From assembly GCA_020698575.1 (NCBI GenBank), contig CM036258.1:21534795-21598794 (forward strand): a stretch of 64,000 bases of DNA. The letters run 5' to 3'. The stretch's first letter is position 1. Each line of letters begins with the position of its first letter. The DNA comes from Bostrychus sinensis (Eukaryota; Chordata; Actinopteri; Gobiiformes; Eleotridae). Below, one piece after another: positions 13,066 to 27,991 of this stretch. The notes beneath the pieces are model-generated. The model was not told the origin of the DNA, searched no databases, and was given only the letters and a program-made list of their open reading frames with translations. A program made the translations under genes and the position numbers.

Positions 13066-16000
13066 GCACTTGCTGATTGCATGGGCCAAGTGGGAAATGT
13101 ATGTAAAAAAAAAAAAAAAAAAAAAAACTGCATTTACAATAAAATATAGGCTAAAATGTCTGTATAACGCTTATGTGTAGCCTGTGTATGCAGCTCCTAG
13201 ATTTAGATTTCTCCTGTTAAGCTACAAGCCAGGAACAATATTAACTAGTATTATTTACAATTGTTTTGCCCACAGTATGTAGTGCAAAATAATTGCATAA
13301 TCAAATAATCTGAACTTATTGCCTTTAATTGTGTAGATTTACCTTTTTCAACAACACATTTTATAGCAATGCTTAACTTGCATTAATTACCAGCACATCT
13401 TTCATCTCAGTCTGATTTATGTGTGACAACTGTTCAATGTCTCTTAAGCCAGGGTGTTGTTGAATGAAGCAAAAACTCATTTACTACTTCTTTAATCTGT
13501 CCAATAAAGTCAGCTCAAATAATAAAAAAGAAAAGTCTGTGAAAGCGAGTACAAAAGCCATTTAATCTCTCTCATCTTCCTCTTAATAACTGCAAATTTC
13601 CCCCTGGGCCCATGGGAGAAGGCCTCTCTGTGCCGCTGCCACCTTATCTGTGGCGTCCACATTTGAGTGTGCTGAGCAGCTCTCTCAGTACGCAGCCCCC
13701 GGCCTGCTCTCACTTAGGCCTGTGGGGAAGCAGGGCTCCTGGGCTTACTATTGTTCTGGACTGGGAGGCAGTCTGGAGAGAGCCCGGGAAGCTAGAGAGT
13801 GGAAATATTGAAAAAAAAAAAAAAAAAAACTTTAGCCACTGCTTCATTAAGTGTCTGCCTTTCACAAGCAAACATATCAGAAATGGCCCCCTTTCAGAGG
13901 CAGTAATTAGCAATTTAGAAGCCTTGCCCCCTCAGGATATACAGTTTCAATTTAGTCAGCAGCTTTAGTTTCTCAGGCACTTAATATTCATTGTTTCTTC
14001 CTTCTTCCCAATTTCTCAACGTACATTGTCTGGTCTTTCACTACTGATAAAAATGTTTTATCTTTTCTTGTAATTCTTCTTTTCAAAGAAGCCCTCAGCA
14101 AGAGAAGTCAATTTTTATAAATAATTTTCTAAGGGATTTGAAAAGAGTGTAATGAATATGATAGCAAAGTGCTCTCCAGGAAGTGCTAAGCTGAATAGCA
14201 TATTGAGCTCTTGCCTGTTTGATAAAGCCAGTAAATAGTCTATTTTAAAAGTTGGGGAAAAAAATTTTCCAAGACCATGTATATGAGTAATTATGATATG
14301 GTAAAAGACAATTAGGATTATATTACGATAATATCAAATAAAAGCGCTGAATGACAAAGTCTCTATTTTTGTTTCGGGTGGTGCTCTGTTATTGTAAATT
14401 GTGTTATTGATGTTGACATTTAACAATGCTGTAAACTGTTTGCAAAACTACTTAATAAGCTCAAGCACATATCATACCTCGAGGGGCCAAGACTGACACT
14501 TATCTCTGCCACCCTGGAGCCTTTGTCTCAAAATGAAACCACTTCTATTCATTTCCAATCAGCATTGTGTAATAGAAATAATTGATTTTTGCTTCTTTCC
14601 CACAAATGGAAAAAAGTGTGATTAAACATTTTTGTCAGTAAATCTAAATTCCAAGATCCCCATCAACACTTGAGAAAAATAGGCAACTCATTAAAGTGAA
14701 AAAGAAAACGCTAAGATGGGAAAGGGGCCGGGAATGGAATAATGAATGGAGTCCGAGTGAGCTATCTTTCCCAGGCAGAGCGCCACTAGGGATGCAAACT
14801 CTCCGCCACCAGAAATGAGCTACCTATCTGTGAAAAGAGTGACTGCTCCATCCTATTTGATTTGGCTCCACTATCATCTCTTAAGAAGATGTCAGCCTTG
14901 CTTCTTCTATTGCTCTGAGCTTTTATCAACCGTAGACGATTTCCCTGCAAAAAAAAAAAAAAAAAAAGGGAGAAAGAGGAGTAGAGAGGAGTGAGATGCA
15001 TTTGAGTGCCTTTCAGGGAGTAACACTAAAGAATAAGTGTTATGTGATAAAAAGGGGCTTGTTAAATAGATCTGTCTATTTGTATGGTAATAATGATCGC
15101 TTAAAGACCCAGGGCTCTGTGACTTGTAGAACAAGGAAACAAATCTGTATTCAAGTGTTGTGTTAACACCGCTCTCCCAACGACCTTGTGAAACTTTCAT
15201 ACAGTAAAAAATGAGTTGGATTCTCAAGTTTTTTTCCCTCTTTTGTTTTGCATCATTCCTCTCTCTGTCCCACTGAGAAATCCCCTTGCTGAAAAAACTT
15301 GTCCACCTCAAGTAGCATCTGTATCACAAGATTTAGCGCAGATAGAGCACATTTGCATTCAATATAGTCTGTTTAACATAGAAAGCAGTTATTCGTATGT
15401 GCCTTTGTCCTTTTAAGGGTGCCCCTGATCATTTAACCTTTTAACCAGCTGTTTAAGTATTACATCCCTCAACACTGACAAATAAAAATACTTTTCTCTT
15501 CCCAGGCAGCTTTGACTATAAGGAGAATTAAATCAAAGGCCCAATCCATAACTGTCAGGTGCCTTTATTAGTTGACAAGCAACTTAAGTATTAAGTGAAA
15601 CTAGTTTTATATACTAGTGCTACTGTAAGTTGAGGCCAATTTGTATATATATATATATTTATGTCAACCAACCAGAACAACATACTCTTGTGTGTAATTT
15701 TTTTGGCCAGCATTGCTTTTTCCTTCCAACATATTTGCTTATTGAATCAAATGGACAGACTTCTGTACCACAAACTACTCAGCTACTAAAGTCACAGGTG
15801 TTTCAAGAAGTGGGGCTAGAGCCCAATACTGCTGCTTTTGTAAATTTGTTTTACACCATGTCTCATTAAACAATGAGAATGCAGTGTTACCTTTACATGC
15901 CTGTTGAACAGACCCTGTGTTGAGCTGCTCTCTGGCTCAGAGTGCATATGCATATACGTATACATGGAAATGTTTACATGTTAAAGTGAGTGTGTGGGAG

Positions 16001-19000
16001 AGGTGGGGAGTGGAGGGCTTCAGAAGCTCTCAACCCCAGGGTCTACTGGTACATTGAGGCAACCATGCTTACTTATATAAACAAGAAAGCTATTTACCAA
16101 TGTAGTTACTACAAGAATTATTTAACGTGTAGAAGAGTAAAGAAATGTTTGACTATTAGAGTAAGTTTTAACAATCATGTCTAATATAAACTGTGCCAAA
16201 AACACATCTGACACATTAATAAAATAATTGTCGCTGGAGTTTATCCACAATGTAAATACACAGAAAAAAATACCATAATACAGTAAAAAAAAAATCAACA
16301 ACACTGATTAAACTAAAATATGGGCATTTAAGGTGAAGAGAAATCAACAGTAGTGTGCACATTCAGCCCTTATAAATGTACTGCTCTCCACAATGCAAAA
16401 CACTTAAGATGAACCACTAGGACTGCTCGCTGCAGTCTCTCTGCGGAAAGCACTAGAGCTAGATTGATTGGTCTGCACAGTTTGGCTGGTTAATCAGAGC
16501 CTGTTAGGTGGAAACAAGCATCATTTATAGCTGATTATCCTCCCAGACGGTAAAATGTGAAGCTACAATTCACAGTGGAACTTTCTAATCTTCATTTAAA
16601 CTCCAGACTCCCACTAATTATGCAATAAGACGGTTTCTTTTATCTACTTACAATTACACAGGTAGGGGCAGAAGGCAAAGAAAGATCCTTATTAGTAAAA
16701 TTCTTATATTGCCATAACTAGTGTGAGGTAAAATGCCTATACAGACCAAGGTAGCTCTAGAACAGCCGAGGTTTATTCTACCACTAAAAGTCAAGTAACT
16801 CTAGCAGTTAAACAACCAAAACTAACCACGGCTCTGGTTCAGTGAAAATACCACGACTTTATGTAAAGAGTCATGACCTTTTATTCACTGAATATTATAG
16901 TAATACTGACTTTTCTAAATTGGAGTGTGAGCACTGATCACCCTGAGGACACATGCAATCACCCCTTTCATCTTCTACAATTCTCTCTCAATTGGGCTAG
17001 ACCACAGTGTGACACAGGGCTTTAACTAACCTCTCTATCACTACAGTAGCCATGGGAAATAAAGTGCAGGTCACATCCCATGTAATACTTACAGTCTACA
17101 AGATGCAGATGTATTTTGCACTTAGCTAACATGGAAAATGTGTGTGTGGCTTTAAAGAGGACTTACAGTTGCTATTTTAGGCCTTGTGATAATTACCATG
17201 CTTAAGATGGCTACCGCAACCATGGTCCAGTCCAGCTGCTCCAGCCTGGCCTTCCTCAGCCTGGTCACCCGTTTCCATTTATCTGCTGGGATAACTATAA
17301 AAATCTGTCAGGAGGCAGGGGGAGTTTTTTTGCTCGGCTCAGCCCCTGGCAGATTGAGAGCCCCCTGTAATGCACAGGTCTGTTTTTATTATTCTTGCTG
17401 GGGGAACACTATTTCATCAAGTGCATGATTCCTCAGAAGTGAGGCGATAGCCCCTGCCCGGTTATATTTCTTCCAATCAAACATTCCAAGGGGAAAAAAT
17501 GAGTAGGTGCCATCAAATCCCAGAATAATGCTGCCAGATTTTATGTAAAAAGAAGGAATGATGGACAAATACAGGAAGGCAAGACAAGTTTAATGATGTG
17601 TGTTCAGGAGCTGAGATTGGAAAACTGACAGAGAAAAGCAGCCTCTTTGCTGGAATATAAATTGTTGTGCGCTGTAAAAAGGCTTTTATCTGGAGTGAAT
17701 ATGGGACGTAATACACAGGTCAGGGTTAAGTCATTTTCTCCGGCAAGTTAAGCGAATAATGAAGGCAAGCCTGCATGGAGAGGAGCACTGCTACTGCCAG
17801 TTTGTCTTCATTTATTATGCCAAATCTCATGATTTTGGCGTTGGCGCGGTGAGTGCTCTGGCGCGCACCAGTGGACGACATATCGCTTAATTTACACAAG
17901 GTAATGAAAGCAGGGAATGGGAGGACAAAACAATTTACCTGCTGACACAGGAAGAAGTGATTTGCGAACATGGGGGGTGAACGAAAGAACAGGCAGAGGG
18001 CCAGGGCTGAGGGGAGGAAGAGGAGCAGAGATAGGGATGAAGGGAACAAAGGAGGGCATGAGGCAATAAAATAAAACTAAACTAAAGACTAACCAGACTA
18101 GCTCAGCGGTGATGATGACTTCAATGAGGCAGCAGTAAGCTCCACTCTGTCTGTCCTCCCCTCAAACACACAAAAACACATGCAATCAGACAGAAATTGA
18201 CCTCAAATCTGGAGGGTCTGTGTTGACAAGGCCCTCTTTTTACTCCTCCTTTAAAGCCAATTGTAATCACTTATGAGAGGGCCACTTGTGAGCTAGGGAC
18301 AGCTGTCTTCAGCATCACTCTGTAGCTGCAACAGGTATTTACACCCAAACACACAGATCTCTGAAGGCAATCTCACATCACTTCTGATAAAGAAATCAAT
18401 AAATGATGCAGGATTGTTTGAAGATATTGTTTGGCCAATGGGTTTGACATTCCATCAAAACTGGGAATATATTTAAGGACTGTCAGAAACTTACAAAATA
18501 AAAAAAAAATTAATCTTCCCCAAACAGCCAATCAGGTGTCCAATTGGCCATTCAGCCGATGGCTGTTCACACAAACACAGTCTGGCTAAGTCTCCCTGAC
18601 AATATCTCCGGAGCACCACTGTAATTTTCCAATCACTGCCCCTTCAGGCCAGGCCACTCCTCAGGGCAGTAAGATCAGGTGAGCTGCGCCATTCTCTTTT
18701 GTAAGAGGCCAAACTCTATTTGTCTGCTCTCTTGGAACAAAAACAATCAGAGCAGTGAGTGTGCTGTTTGGTCTCTCTGGAGAAAGGCCAGCGACAGAGC
18801 ACAGTGGAGGTGATGGGGGAGGGACGTGGGTGACACAGATAACCTGCTGTGGGTGGTGGGCTCTAGTGATGATGAACGGGACGCGCCTCACACCACTCCC
18901 TGCTGTCAGGGCTCTCTGCGGGATAAGACACGGAGAGGAAGTGTCACTCTCTGTGGGCCTGCTGAGGCAGCCTGGCCTCTGCTGAGTCCTGCTGCTCTGC

Positions 19001-22000
19001 TCAAACAACAAATCACACACTACAGCGTGACCCAGACCACACACGACACAGCCTCTACTGTCTGAAGGTACATATCAGAACCCTAATGTCATGTGAAATG
19101 CTATATATCTAGATGGGTCTTTAAAACCATTGTTGACAACCATTTCTCCAAAAAGAAAAACTCACAAGTGTGAATATGCAGTTACATTCAGACGGATCCT
19201 TTTGAAAAGAACAACTGGCACACAAAGCTTGGCTGTAGGGGCTAATACATACAAGGCACAATGTCAGCCTTCATGTATTTACTTTGTGTTTGTTAACTTT
19301 CGTGTAGGTAAGGCCCACTTCCAGAACTTCTTACAAAAATGCACCCTACATTTTGCATTGTCTCATGATGACAGAGGTCAGAGGCACATTTTTACAGTTT
19401 ACAAACCCAGCTAATCTCACATTTCTGGCCCATCAGGTCTGTGGTTATGCAGTAGTTCTCCAGAGTAGGCCTGTGTCCTTCAGTAGCACCTTATAAGAGC
19501 AGTCCATAAGACAAGCAGTGGTCAGGCTTAATTTACCTACTTTCTCTGTCCACTGCCCCATCAGCATACTAGTATCACATAACTGCTAATGGGCTTATGG
19601 AGGAGGGGAGCGGGTGAGGGAGAGCGGTAGTTAGGGAAATGGAGATCAGGTTCATCCAAACATTTAATAACTTATTCAATCTGAAGCGTTCAGCTTTTAC
19701 TGGACTAATTATATCATTTAACTGGCCTAGCCAATTGGTCAGTATGGACGCTCTGTCTTAGTGTCATCACATAATCATGACTTATGCCAGTGCTGTCTCA
19801 CAATCCGGATGAAGTCAGCTTGCCATCAATTTTAATGATCACTTAGACAATACGAATATTCACAGAGCTTTCAAAGAGTAACCAGGAAAACACAAAGTGA
19901 AGAAGAAGAATAATGATAAGGTTATGTGTGAGGCATGTTTGGGAAAGGGGAATTTACACTGGTCAGACACAGGCGTTGGATTGTGCTGGATCAGGTTCTG
20001 TGGTCACACAGCTAAATACTGGAGCGTTGTCTGTTTCAATGGAAAAACAGCTGCTGACACATAATGCTTGCAGGCCAACTACTGACCTGAATCAACAACT
20101 GAAAGCAGAGGTGAGGATTCAAATATTGGGAGTATGAAAAATGTTTGGTATGTGCATTTGAGTTTTATTCTACAAAAGTTAAAAAAAAAAAAAAAAAAAA
20201 AAGGATTCTAAATCTGGATGAATGGATCATGATGCTAAAATGACTGAAGATAATGTGAAGGACAGAGTGTGTTCCTATAATAGCCATAAATGCCTAATTA
20301 GTCCTCAATGATTGATTATTGCAGAAGCACACTGGGATTTCAACTCTCTCGGTCTCTGAGCTTTAACAGTTTTCCAGTAAAATCATTTTACACCTTATAA
20401 TTAAGAATATTCTGTGACATCTAAGTTGAAGTATTTTTGCAACCTATATCATGTAATATATCAATAAACCTTAATTAAAACTACATGGAATAGTATTATG
20501 ATTATGATAGAGAGTGAGGTGTAAAGAAGGACTGTCAGACATGTAAATATGATTTTGGAGGCGCAAGAGGGCTATCTACAGTACATATAGAGCACTTATG
20601 AAAAGAGAGAAAGGAGAGAAAGGAGAGCAGTCTGAAGAGAAACTAATCTCTCCAGCACTTAATATTAATGTGTGTTTTTGTGGCTATCCTGTTTCAAGAG
20701 AAGCAGCTTCTGCGGTGAAGAGATTAAATGACAGAGATTACCTGTTTGGAGAGTTCAGTGAGACAAATAGTTGATAATGCATGACACAAAATGTTTTTGT
20801 TTACCAACAGCTGACCTGCATCATGTCTTTTTTTTTTTTCTGTAGAAACTAGATTGAGGAAAGGCCACTGGACAAAGGGTCCTGACTAAGTCTCCTGCAC
20901 TAGGAGGCATCTTGGGCCCCATCCTACCTGGACCAGGGGTCATCTACATCATATTCATTCCGTTCAGGCCATGTTGTCCTAAAGGGGAAAGAACATGAAA
21001 ACATAATTTCACACCACAGTTCCATTCCTTCAGCAGCATTAGATGAGATTGAAACTTGGCGGCACACTTTCCTGGGGCTGTCAAATGAGCTGTCAGTCAT
21101 GTGTCAGAGGCGGCCCCTGCTCATCTTCTCTAATACATCACAGGACCTTTTATATGGATCAGTACGAGCTGGACTCGCCACAGCGACGCCAGAGGCCCCT
21201 CCGTTGGGATGCCATGTGATTGATAACATTTGCCTGGCTCTTCACACTCATGCCCATTTGTATAGTGGGTTGGCGAAGGGCCCTTGGCGCCCATTGACAT
21301 CCTTAGTGCCCATCTTCGCCTCTCGGAGAACATGACATCAGCCCGAGAAGAAGTGCTCTCTCTGACACATGCCAGGAACAGCAGCTTTCCATTCATAAAG
21401 TGTGGTGTGACAGCTACTGACAGATCACTTGTACAACAACAACAACTGATATTGGTATTTCCTCACAGTCACTGCTCATACAGTCAGGTGTCATGAAATA
21501 TTTAAAACACCTCCTTTAAATCAACTACTTAACCTTCATAATACTGCAATAGAAATATGTTTATTGCTAATTAGCATGTCAGCACAGCTTTAATGCTTCT
21601 TAAATCATTAGCAACTCACTACAGTTTAAGTGTTAAGCCCTCTGAAGGGAATCCTGTTCTTGTTTTGCGTGCTGTAATATCGGCGTATTGGCCAGTGCTA
21701 ATGGCCACTTGGCACATAGACAGCTATCCATCCCAATCTCGGCTTCGCTAATCCATTTGAGGCAACCTGCTTGGCATGGGGGAGGCTCGTCTGTCTTTAC
21801 TGCTCATTAACAGGGCTCCTGCTGCAGCAAAGAGTCTATTCACATTCCTCCAGATCATCCTGAAAGCATAGCAAATGGCTGGTGGATAAATAATAACTGC
21901 TCAGATACATAATCACTGCTGAGTGGTAACAGATAATATGATGCCTTTAGAGCATCAAAAACACTACCGCCAACGCACTTTTTCTAAGCTGTCAATAAAT

Positions 22001-24086
22001 GCACAGGTACTGTATGTACTTCAATATCAGGGCATCCGCACGATTGTTGTTCTTTTCAAGTCGGGTCCTGAGTACCGAACCCTCTGTGTCTCGCAGGAGG
22101 AAGCCAAAAGATAATAATGTTTCTAATCTTGTTACATTGCACACAGAATTGTCTTCCATGTTAATGACGGAGCAGCCCCCACCTCATGTTCCGCCGAGAT
22201 GCTTACTTTCAATTTGTGTACTGTCATCTCCCCGGCACGCGGCTGAAATTGATGCACATTCTTCCGTTTAATTAAATCAAAAAACAGTCGGGGGTCCAGG
22301 CAGGTGGGAGACGTACCTGCCTAGGACCAATCAGGGCTGCCTCTGTCCACTGCATGTCTGACCATAAAACTCATACCTGGCTTAAACTGCAAGATTCAAA
22401 TGTCAATACTCATTTCTATCTGGTAGTGCTTTGTCAGTGCTATTGTTTGGGACTGAGAGCAACTTTCTGGTAATATTGATTCTTGTTAAAAAGTCAGTGG
22501 ACAGTTTTCCCGGTAAATAAATAAAAAACAATCCCTGGAATATGTCTCAGGTGGGTTTGCCCTGGGGCAGAGCCCAAGCCCAAGTCTAAGAAATGAGAGT
22601 GTAAAATTCCCACACATTAGAAGAGGGATAATTGGATTTCCCGTGTCCTGGACGGTGGGCGGTGTGGTTCCAGCTGCTGTGACATTATCAAGGTAACATA
22701 ACCTGAAGGCTGTGCTGTAGCTTGGGCCCCGCAAGGCCTGTCCTCTAGTTCCACATGGCTGCCTGCTTGGCTATTCATCCTGTGGACCCTGCAAATGAAA
22801 TTATGGGAGGAAGAGCAAAGGACATTCTTTGGGAATTAATCCCATTTATGCCTTAAACCCACTTCAGATTTTTATAGTGAGGCCCTCTTTAGATGTAAGG
22901 TGCATTTACAATTAGACAAGGCCTTAGGAGGACTGAAAAAAAGAAATACTGGCTTTGTTGGTTTGTTTAGCAGGTTATTTCTGAATTTACACAAAGAGAG
23001 AAAAAGCAGCCAAAGAAAAACTGTGGACTGAAAGTTATTTCTTCTTGTTAAAAATAGGTTCGCGTGTGCATTACTGAGCTGTACTGACCAAAACTAAATA
23101 TGTAAAATGAATGTTTTATAATAATGTTTTAACATAAATATATTAAATGTTATTCGAATGTTGTACATTTCCAATTTTACATTAATATTAAGATATTCTG
23201 CTTCCTTTACGCTCTAGGTTTTTGGCATTTAAAAAATATTATTTAAAATTTTGGATAAATCAACACTTTTTACAAATTGACATCTTACAGTCGGTTGTGG
23301 TATATTATATAAAAGGAGAAAAATATATTTGTAAAGTGTCTACAAAAAGACAAATATTACTGAAGGACATTAAATAATTACTATGTAAAAAGTGTATAAT
23401 GCAAATGTTAATTCTAAAGCATAACAGACGATTGGTCAGCCTACATTTAAACACAAAAACTGTCATTTGTTTCTACATATGATAATAATAATCGCTATAT
23501 TATTAGGCCTCTAAGAAAGAAATTATAACAATGTATGGTGTCTATCAATTTTATTTGAACAAAAGAAAAAAGAAAAAAAGAATGAAAGCTTTGTCGTTCA
23601 TTTCATGTGCTGTGAACTAGTCTACTGTGAAAATGATTGTATTTAAACGTGTTTGATCTGACATCATTATTACGAAAAAAACAATTAGCCTATTCGTTGT
23701 AAACTTATTTATCGAGTTGGTCTTTTATGACTGAGTTGAAGCTGACAGGGGTTAAATGTGTTTCTTTTTTGTTCCTAATATGAACCAATATTAAAAGTTA
23801 GCCTTTTATATTAGCACGCGCTTCATTGAGAAAGCATGCCCACACAAAAGTGTAATATTAAACACACACGTGTAAAAATGTCTATAAAAGTTACCTAAAC
23901 CGTTAAAATGCACCACCATTAAATAAATGACATTAAAGTGTATTTAACAGGCCTGTGCAGCTCACCTCTTTATCTGGCGCTTGTCTGTATTTTATCTTTG
24001 TTAAATATTTGGCCGTGGCGTATTTAAGCACACTGCACCTAACATCAATTAGCCTCGTACGCTCTCGCGATGCTTTGCAGTTAAAC

Positions 24087-24103
24087 ACTGCCCCCTAGCG
24101 ACG
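24087..24103 (-). promoter_or_regulatory. CTCF-like motif
   Basis: On the minus strand the site reads CGCTAGGGGGCAGTG, close to the AGGGGGC core of the vertebrate CTCF consensus. It lies in the gene-poor interval between gpatch2l and ift43. It is a motif match only. Confidence 0.35.
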
Positions 24104-25001
24104 ACTCACCCACATACATAGTTTAGCCACAGTCTGCATTTGCTTCGTTTTACACTGTTCCTTTTTAAGTTTTATTTTGTAAAAGTCAGTTTATTGCATG
24201 GTATTTGATAGTAGGTAGTAGGTAGTTTTCAGTAAATACCTTGTTTGAAAAGGAGCACTTTGTGTCATGTATGGCAGCTAATGGAGCAGGTGAAAACAAC
24301 CAGCTTCTACAAATTCAAAAAGTGCTGTTTGTTTAGGTATGTATTACAAATAAGGTAATTACATGCATTTTACTTTTTATTTTATGTTAGTCATTTATTA
24401 CCACTTTTAATTATGCGTTCTTTTCAATATGTATTTTTCACAAAAGCCCATACTGTTCTTATGTTTGTTGTTTATGGACCATACTTCTAATTGGACAGTG
24501 AGTGTAAGTTTTGCATGTTAAGTGTTTAAAATCTAGTTTTCACTTTACCTATTTATATCAATTCGTGATTTACAAGTCTGAAGTGTTGTTCTTGTCTACT
24601 ATTCCAAATTGGGAGAGAACGAAGGTAGGTATCCAAAAGTTTAGCACTGCTTACATTCAGGAAATACTGAAGTAGACCTTTAACACTGTGGGGCATGTAG
24701 CTATAATAAGCAAAATTTTAAGTTATGGCAAGCCAAATAACATAATTAAACATATTTTACATATTTACATTTTTTGCAAAAAGCTAATAATATACACACT
24801 TATGCTTAGGCTGTTTTACATAACAATAAATAAAAAAAAATAGCTATTAAGGAGGACTTGATAGTTCATGAATCAGTGTGTACAAGATACACACCAACCC
24901 ACATAAAGTCCAAAGGCTGATTACAGCTCCTTCACTGTCCTAATCAAGACCTGCCCAGAGCACAGTTAGAGCAGAGAGGTACCACACATGCACACTCACA
25001 T

Positions 25002-25030
25002 GCACACATACACACACACACACACTCACC
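25002..25030. repeat. CA microsatellite
   Basis: Imperfect CA/CACATG dinucleotide-type repeat, purest over about 25010-25024. Confidence 0.8.
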
Positions 25031-26066
25031 AGTCTGTCCCCCAACATACAACATGTACTGTACCAAAACATCCACAAACATGCACACTGCTCCTCTGCAG
25101 CCTCTGAGCTCTGCCCCGGTCTCTGCCATTATCCCATCCTCTACCCCAAACACGCAGTTTTAATTTCAAAGCTCTGATTAGCTGATGATTGCATGACAGC
25201 CGCCGACCAGGTTCCCTTTTCGCCTGGCTCCCAGACTGCAACTCAATCATGCCCAATTAGTGGGTCCCCAAACACTCTCTCTTATTAGAGGACTCATAAT
25301 CGACTCATTGTGTCCTGATTTGGCAAATAAATCACTCTGGAGGCTGCCTGCTCCCCCATCCCCTCTGCCTCTCACCCCCACTTTATGCCACTCCGTCTTT
25401 CACTGCCCACTCCCCTTCTTTTCCTTGTCCAGGGGTTCAGTGACAACGTTTTCAGCGGCGCTTTTCATTGGAGCTGACAGTTTGAGCAACGCCGGACTCC
25501 TTTTTTATTTCCCCTGAAGAATGAAGAATAATTTAGCAGCTAAAGGAAAGGCAGGCAGCATGCGGGTGTCCTTGTCCTGCAAGGTTAAGAATCCATTCCA
25601 TCTGAGCAGGAAAGGAGTGAATTAAAATAAATGATGGCCAGATATTTATTGCAAGTTTGTAGATGAAGCCTATAGTCCAGCGGAGCAGTGGGGCCCGGGC
25701 TGCCCGTGGCTGAGCGCAGCCGAGTGACCTCTTACCTCTCCTTACCTAACCGGGGAATAGCTCTCAATGTCACACTAACCAGCATTTGATATATTTATTT
25801 ATATCACTCTATATGCGTATATCTATAAATGCAAGTGGGGACATCAGGGCAAAAGAGATAGTAGGACATACTGTATATGAAACTACGCAGTAAGAGATGT
25901 TAAAAATGATTGTAATTTGATTGAAAAAAGGCAAATTGCTATGAAAACTTTGCGCTGGATGAGAACTGATGTCCTTCAATCTAAAGATACATATTTCAAG
26001 GCTACAATAAAATCTCATACTTGCATGAACAAGAAACAGCTGTGGCTGACATTTTGCACAATTGGG

Positions 26067-26325
26067 CATTCATTCATTAATTCATTCATCTTTCACCACT
26101 TAATTCAGGCAGGCATCACAGGGAGCTAAAGCTGATCCTAGTTACTTTGAGCCTGAGGCGGGGTACACCCTGGACAATGGCCAGTTAGAGCCAAGGTTTA
26201 ATATTTGGAGACACACACTGACAGACAACAAATTTGTCCCATGTTCATTCCCTATCTCCAATTTAGACACCTAATCACTTACATGCATGTCTTGGGTTGT
26301 TCACAGAAAGACCCCAAAGTAAAGC
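26067..26325. mobile_element. Old L2/CR1-like LINE 3' fragment
   Basis: The stretch opens with ATTCATTCATT and carries the phrases GGCGGGGTACACCCTGGACA, a GGCCAGT word, and later ACATGCATGTCTTGG. These are typical, in this order, of the 3' tails of L2-type LINE copies in fish genomes, as I recall them. It is diverged and has no open reading frame. Confidence 0.5.
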
Positions 26326-26689
26326 AAAGTAACAAACTCCACATTTGGATATACAGCATACAAGTAGGCCTCCATCATAACTGGAATCAAAAGATGCAGC
26401 GTTCATATCTCAAATGGCTTTTTCTTGGTCCATTACAGCAGCAACAGAGTGAATTACCAGGCACAGTTAGTTTTGACAAACCATTAACGCCCAATTTCTT
26501 GCTTTGCTACACATGGAGCTTCAGTTTCTAATACCCACTACTAGTGACATTAGTTATATGGGATTTTTCACTAACAAAGTAGACAATGCATGTATTTAAT
26601 TAGAAGTAACCTCAAGACAGATTTATTTCCCTTCCTCCACTCTTGGGCCCATGTAGCTGCTGTGGTGGTGAGTGGTCATTAGTCTGTGT

Positions 26690-27070
26690 TTACAGTGAGA
26701 AAGCCCAGCCAGCTGGCATGTGACGTGTGACGTGGTGCACCGCGGCTTACCACTGTGAGACCCCCCAATGGCTGATCGGTGAAGGCCCTGCAGCCCCCGT
26801 CCCCGGGCGTGCCGCAGAGACCGCAGCGAGCCCTTTGGCAGATGGAGTCTCCAGTGTTTCCACGAGCAGAGGAGAGGTGGAGCGAGCGCTGGAGGTGGGA
26901 TTGGCCTGGCCCCCGGCACAGATGCCAGGAGAAGCCTGAGAGTCGGGTGAAGCCCTGCTGGGAGGGTGCTGGAGCAGAACAGGTGTGAGCTCAGCCCCTC
27001 CAGCCCCTGTGTCAGCAGCTCAGTGGTGGAGCCCGGCCACTCTTCCTGTCCGCAGTTCTTCTCATTCACA
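26690..27070. other. GC-rich island in the intergenic gap
   Basis: The composition changes sharply from the AT-rich flanks to GC-rich. Several frames are open on both strands, including 221 codons on the minus strand, which is expected where stop codons are rare through composition. The predicted peptides are low-complexity and lack recognisable motifs. It may be a conserved non-coding or regulatory element. Confidence 0.35.
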
Positions 27071-27634
27071 CGCTCAAGAGGTGTTTGTGCACAGCTTCCA
27101 TTAGACCTGCAATCTAGGGTTGAAGTCAAGATCCAGACTTTCAGCAACGTCAAGAGCAAAACTAAGTTAAACTTTGACCATGAGTGGAAATTCTGACAAA
27201 AATATTCATACATGTCTATCCATAAAATACCCAGGAGTACATCTGACATGCTGGATAATTGCAGATGTCCTTTATAAAGGAAAAGCACAAAACACCACGG
27301 TTATTGATAAACTGCTGCAAATGTATTATCATGCAGCAGTAGCTAATTCATGCTGCTTACAGTTTCAGAAAAGAGTATGCAAAAACTGGTTCAACTATAG
27401 CTATAGACTGGTTGAAGTAGCAATTGGCACACAACAGGACAGATGCTATACTGAGCAACTTGGACCATTTCCTGTATTCAGTTTTTGAGAGCTGCCAGTG
27501 GACGTTTGAGATCAGTGATCTGCAGAACAGAACGTCAAAAGAACTCCTTCATGAAGTCTGAATCAACTTATTAGAATAATTCTAACAGCTGAATCTCTCC
27601 TTGAAGAGATGAGACAAAAACCTTAAAATAGTAT

Positions 27635-27991
27635 ACAGGTGGTAAGTACTACAACAATTAAAAACTTTTACTCAAAGTACAAGTTTTCTACTACTATGCC
27701 CTGTTTTCTAAAATAAGATGTTTTTCTAAAACATACAAAACTTTTTTTTTGAGGGGAAAAAAAATGTTAATTCATTTTCTATAAGTTTTTTCCCCCACAG
27801 TAGCATAGATAGTAGTAATAGTAGTGGTGGTAATGGCAGTAAATACTTTCTACTCTACACTCAATACTTGTTTTTGTTTGTTTTATGCAAGTAACTGTTT
27901 TTTTGAGTACCCTTTCTTCCACTTGAGTAATAATAGTTTGACCTAACAGTATCTTAAGTACAGATTTACTTGAGTACTTCTTCCACCTCTG
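27635..27991. repeat. Palindromic MITE-like repeat (AGAGGTGG ends), second copy
   Basis: The left end is CAGGTGGTAAGTACT and the right end AGTACTTCTTCCACCTCTG. The interior is full of TACTT, AAGTA and ACTTGAGTA words. The layout matches the copies at 5583-5693 and 54945-55261. No coding capacity is present. Confidence 0.5.

Larger units (their letters stand above)
13066..26066. other. Intergenic DNA without a supported gene
   Basis: This is most of the gap between gpatch2l and ift43. The open frames are short, overlap on both strands and lack splice-compatible, family-like peptides. The base is AT-rich, with a long A+T block at about 22900-24060. More GC-rich islands lie near 13600-13760, 18740-19000, 21100-21340 and 25100-25480. 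These islands could be conserved non-coding elements, but that cannot be shown from one sequence. Simple repeats include an AT run near 15644 and A runs. Confidence 0.5.

Noticed and set aside
26623..27288. 221-codon minus-strand frame in the intergenic gap
   Set aside because: Low-complexity peptide with no recognisable motif; several other frames are open in the same GC-rich island.
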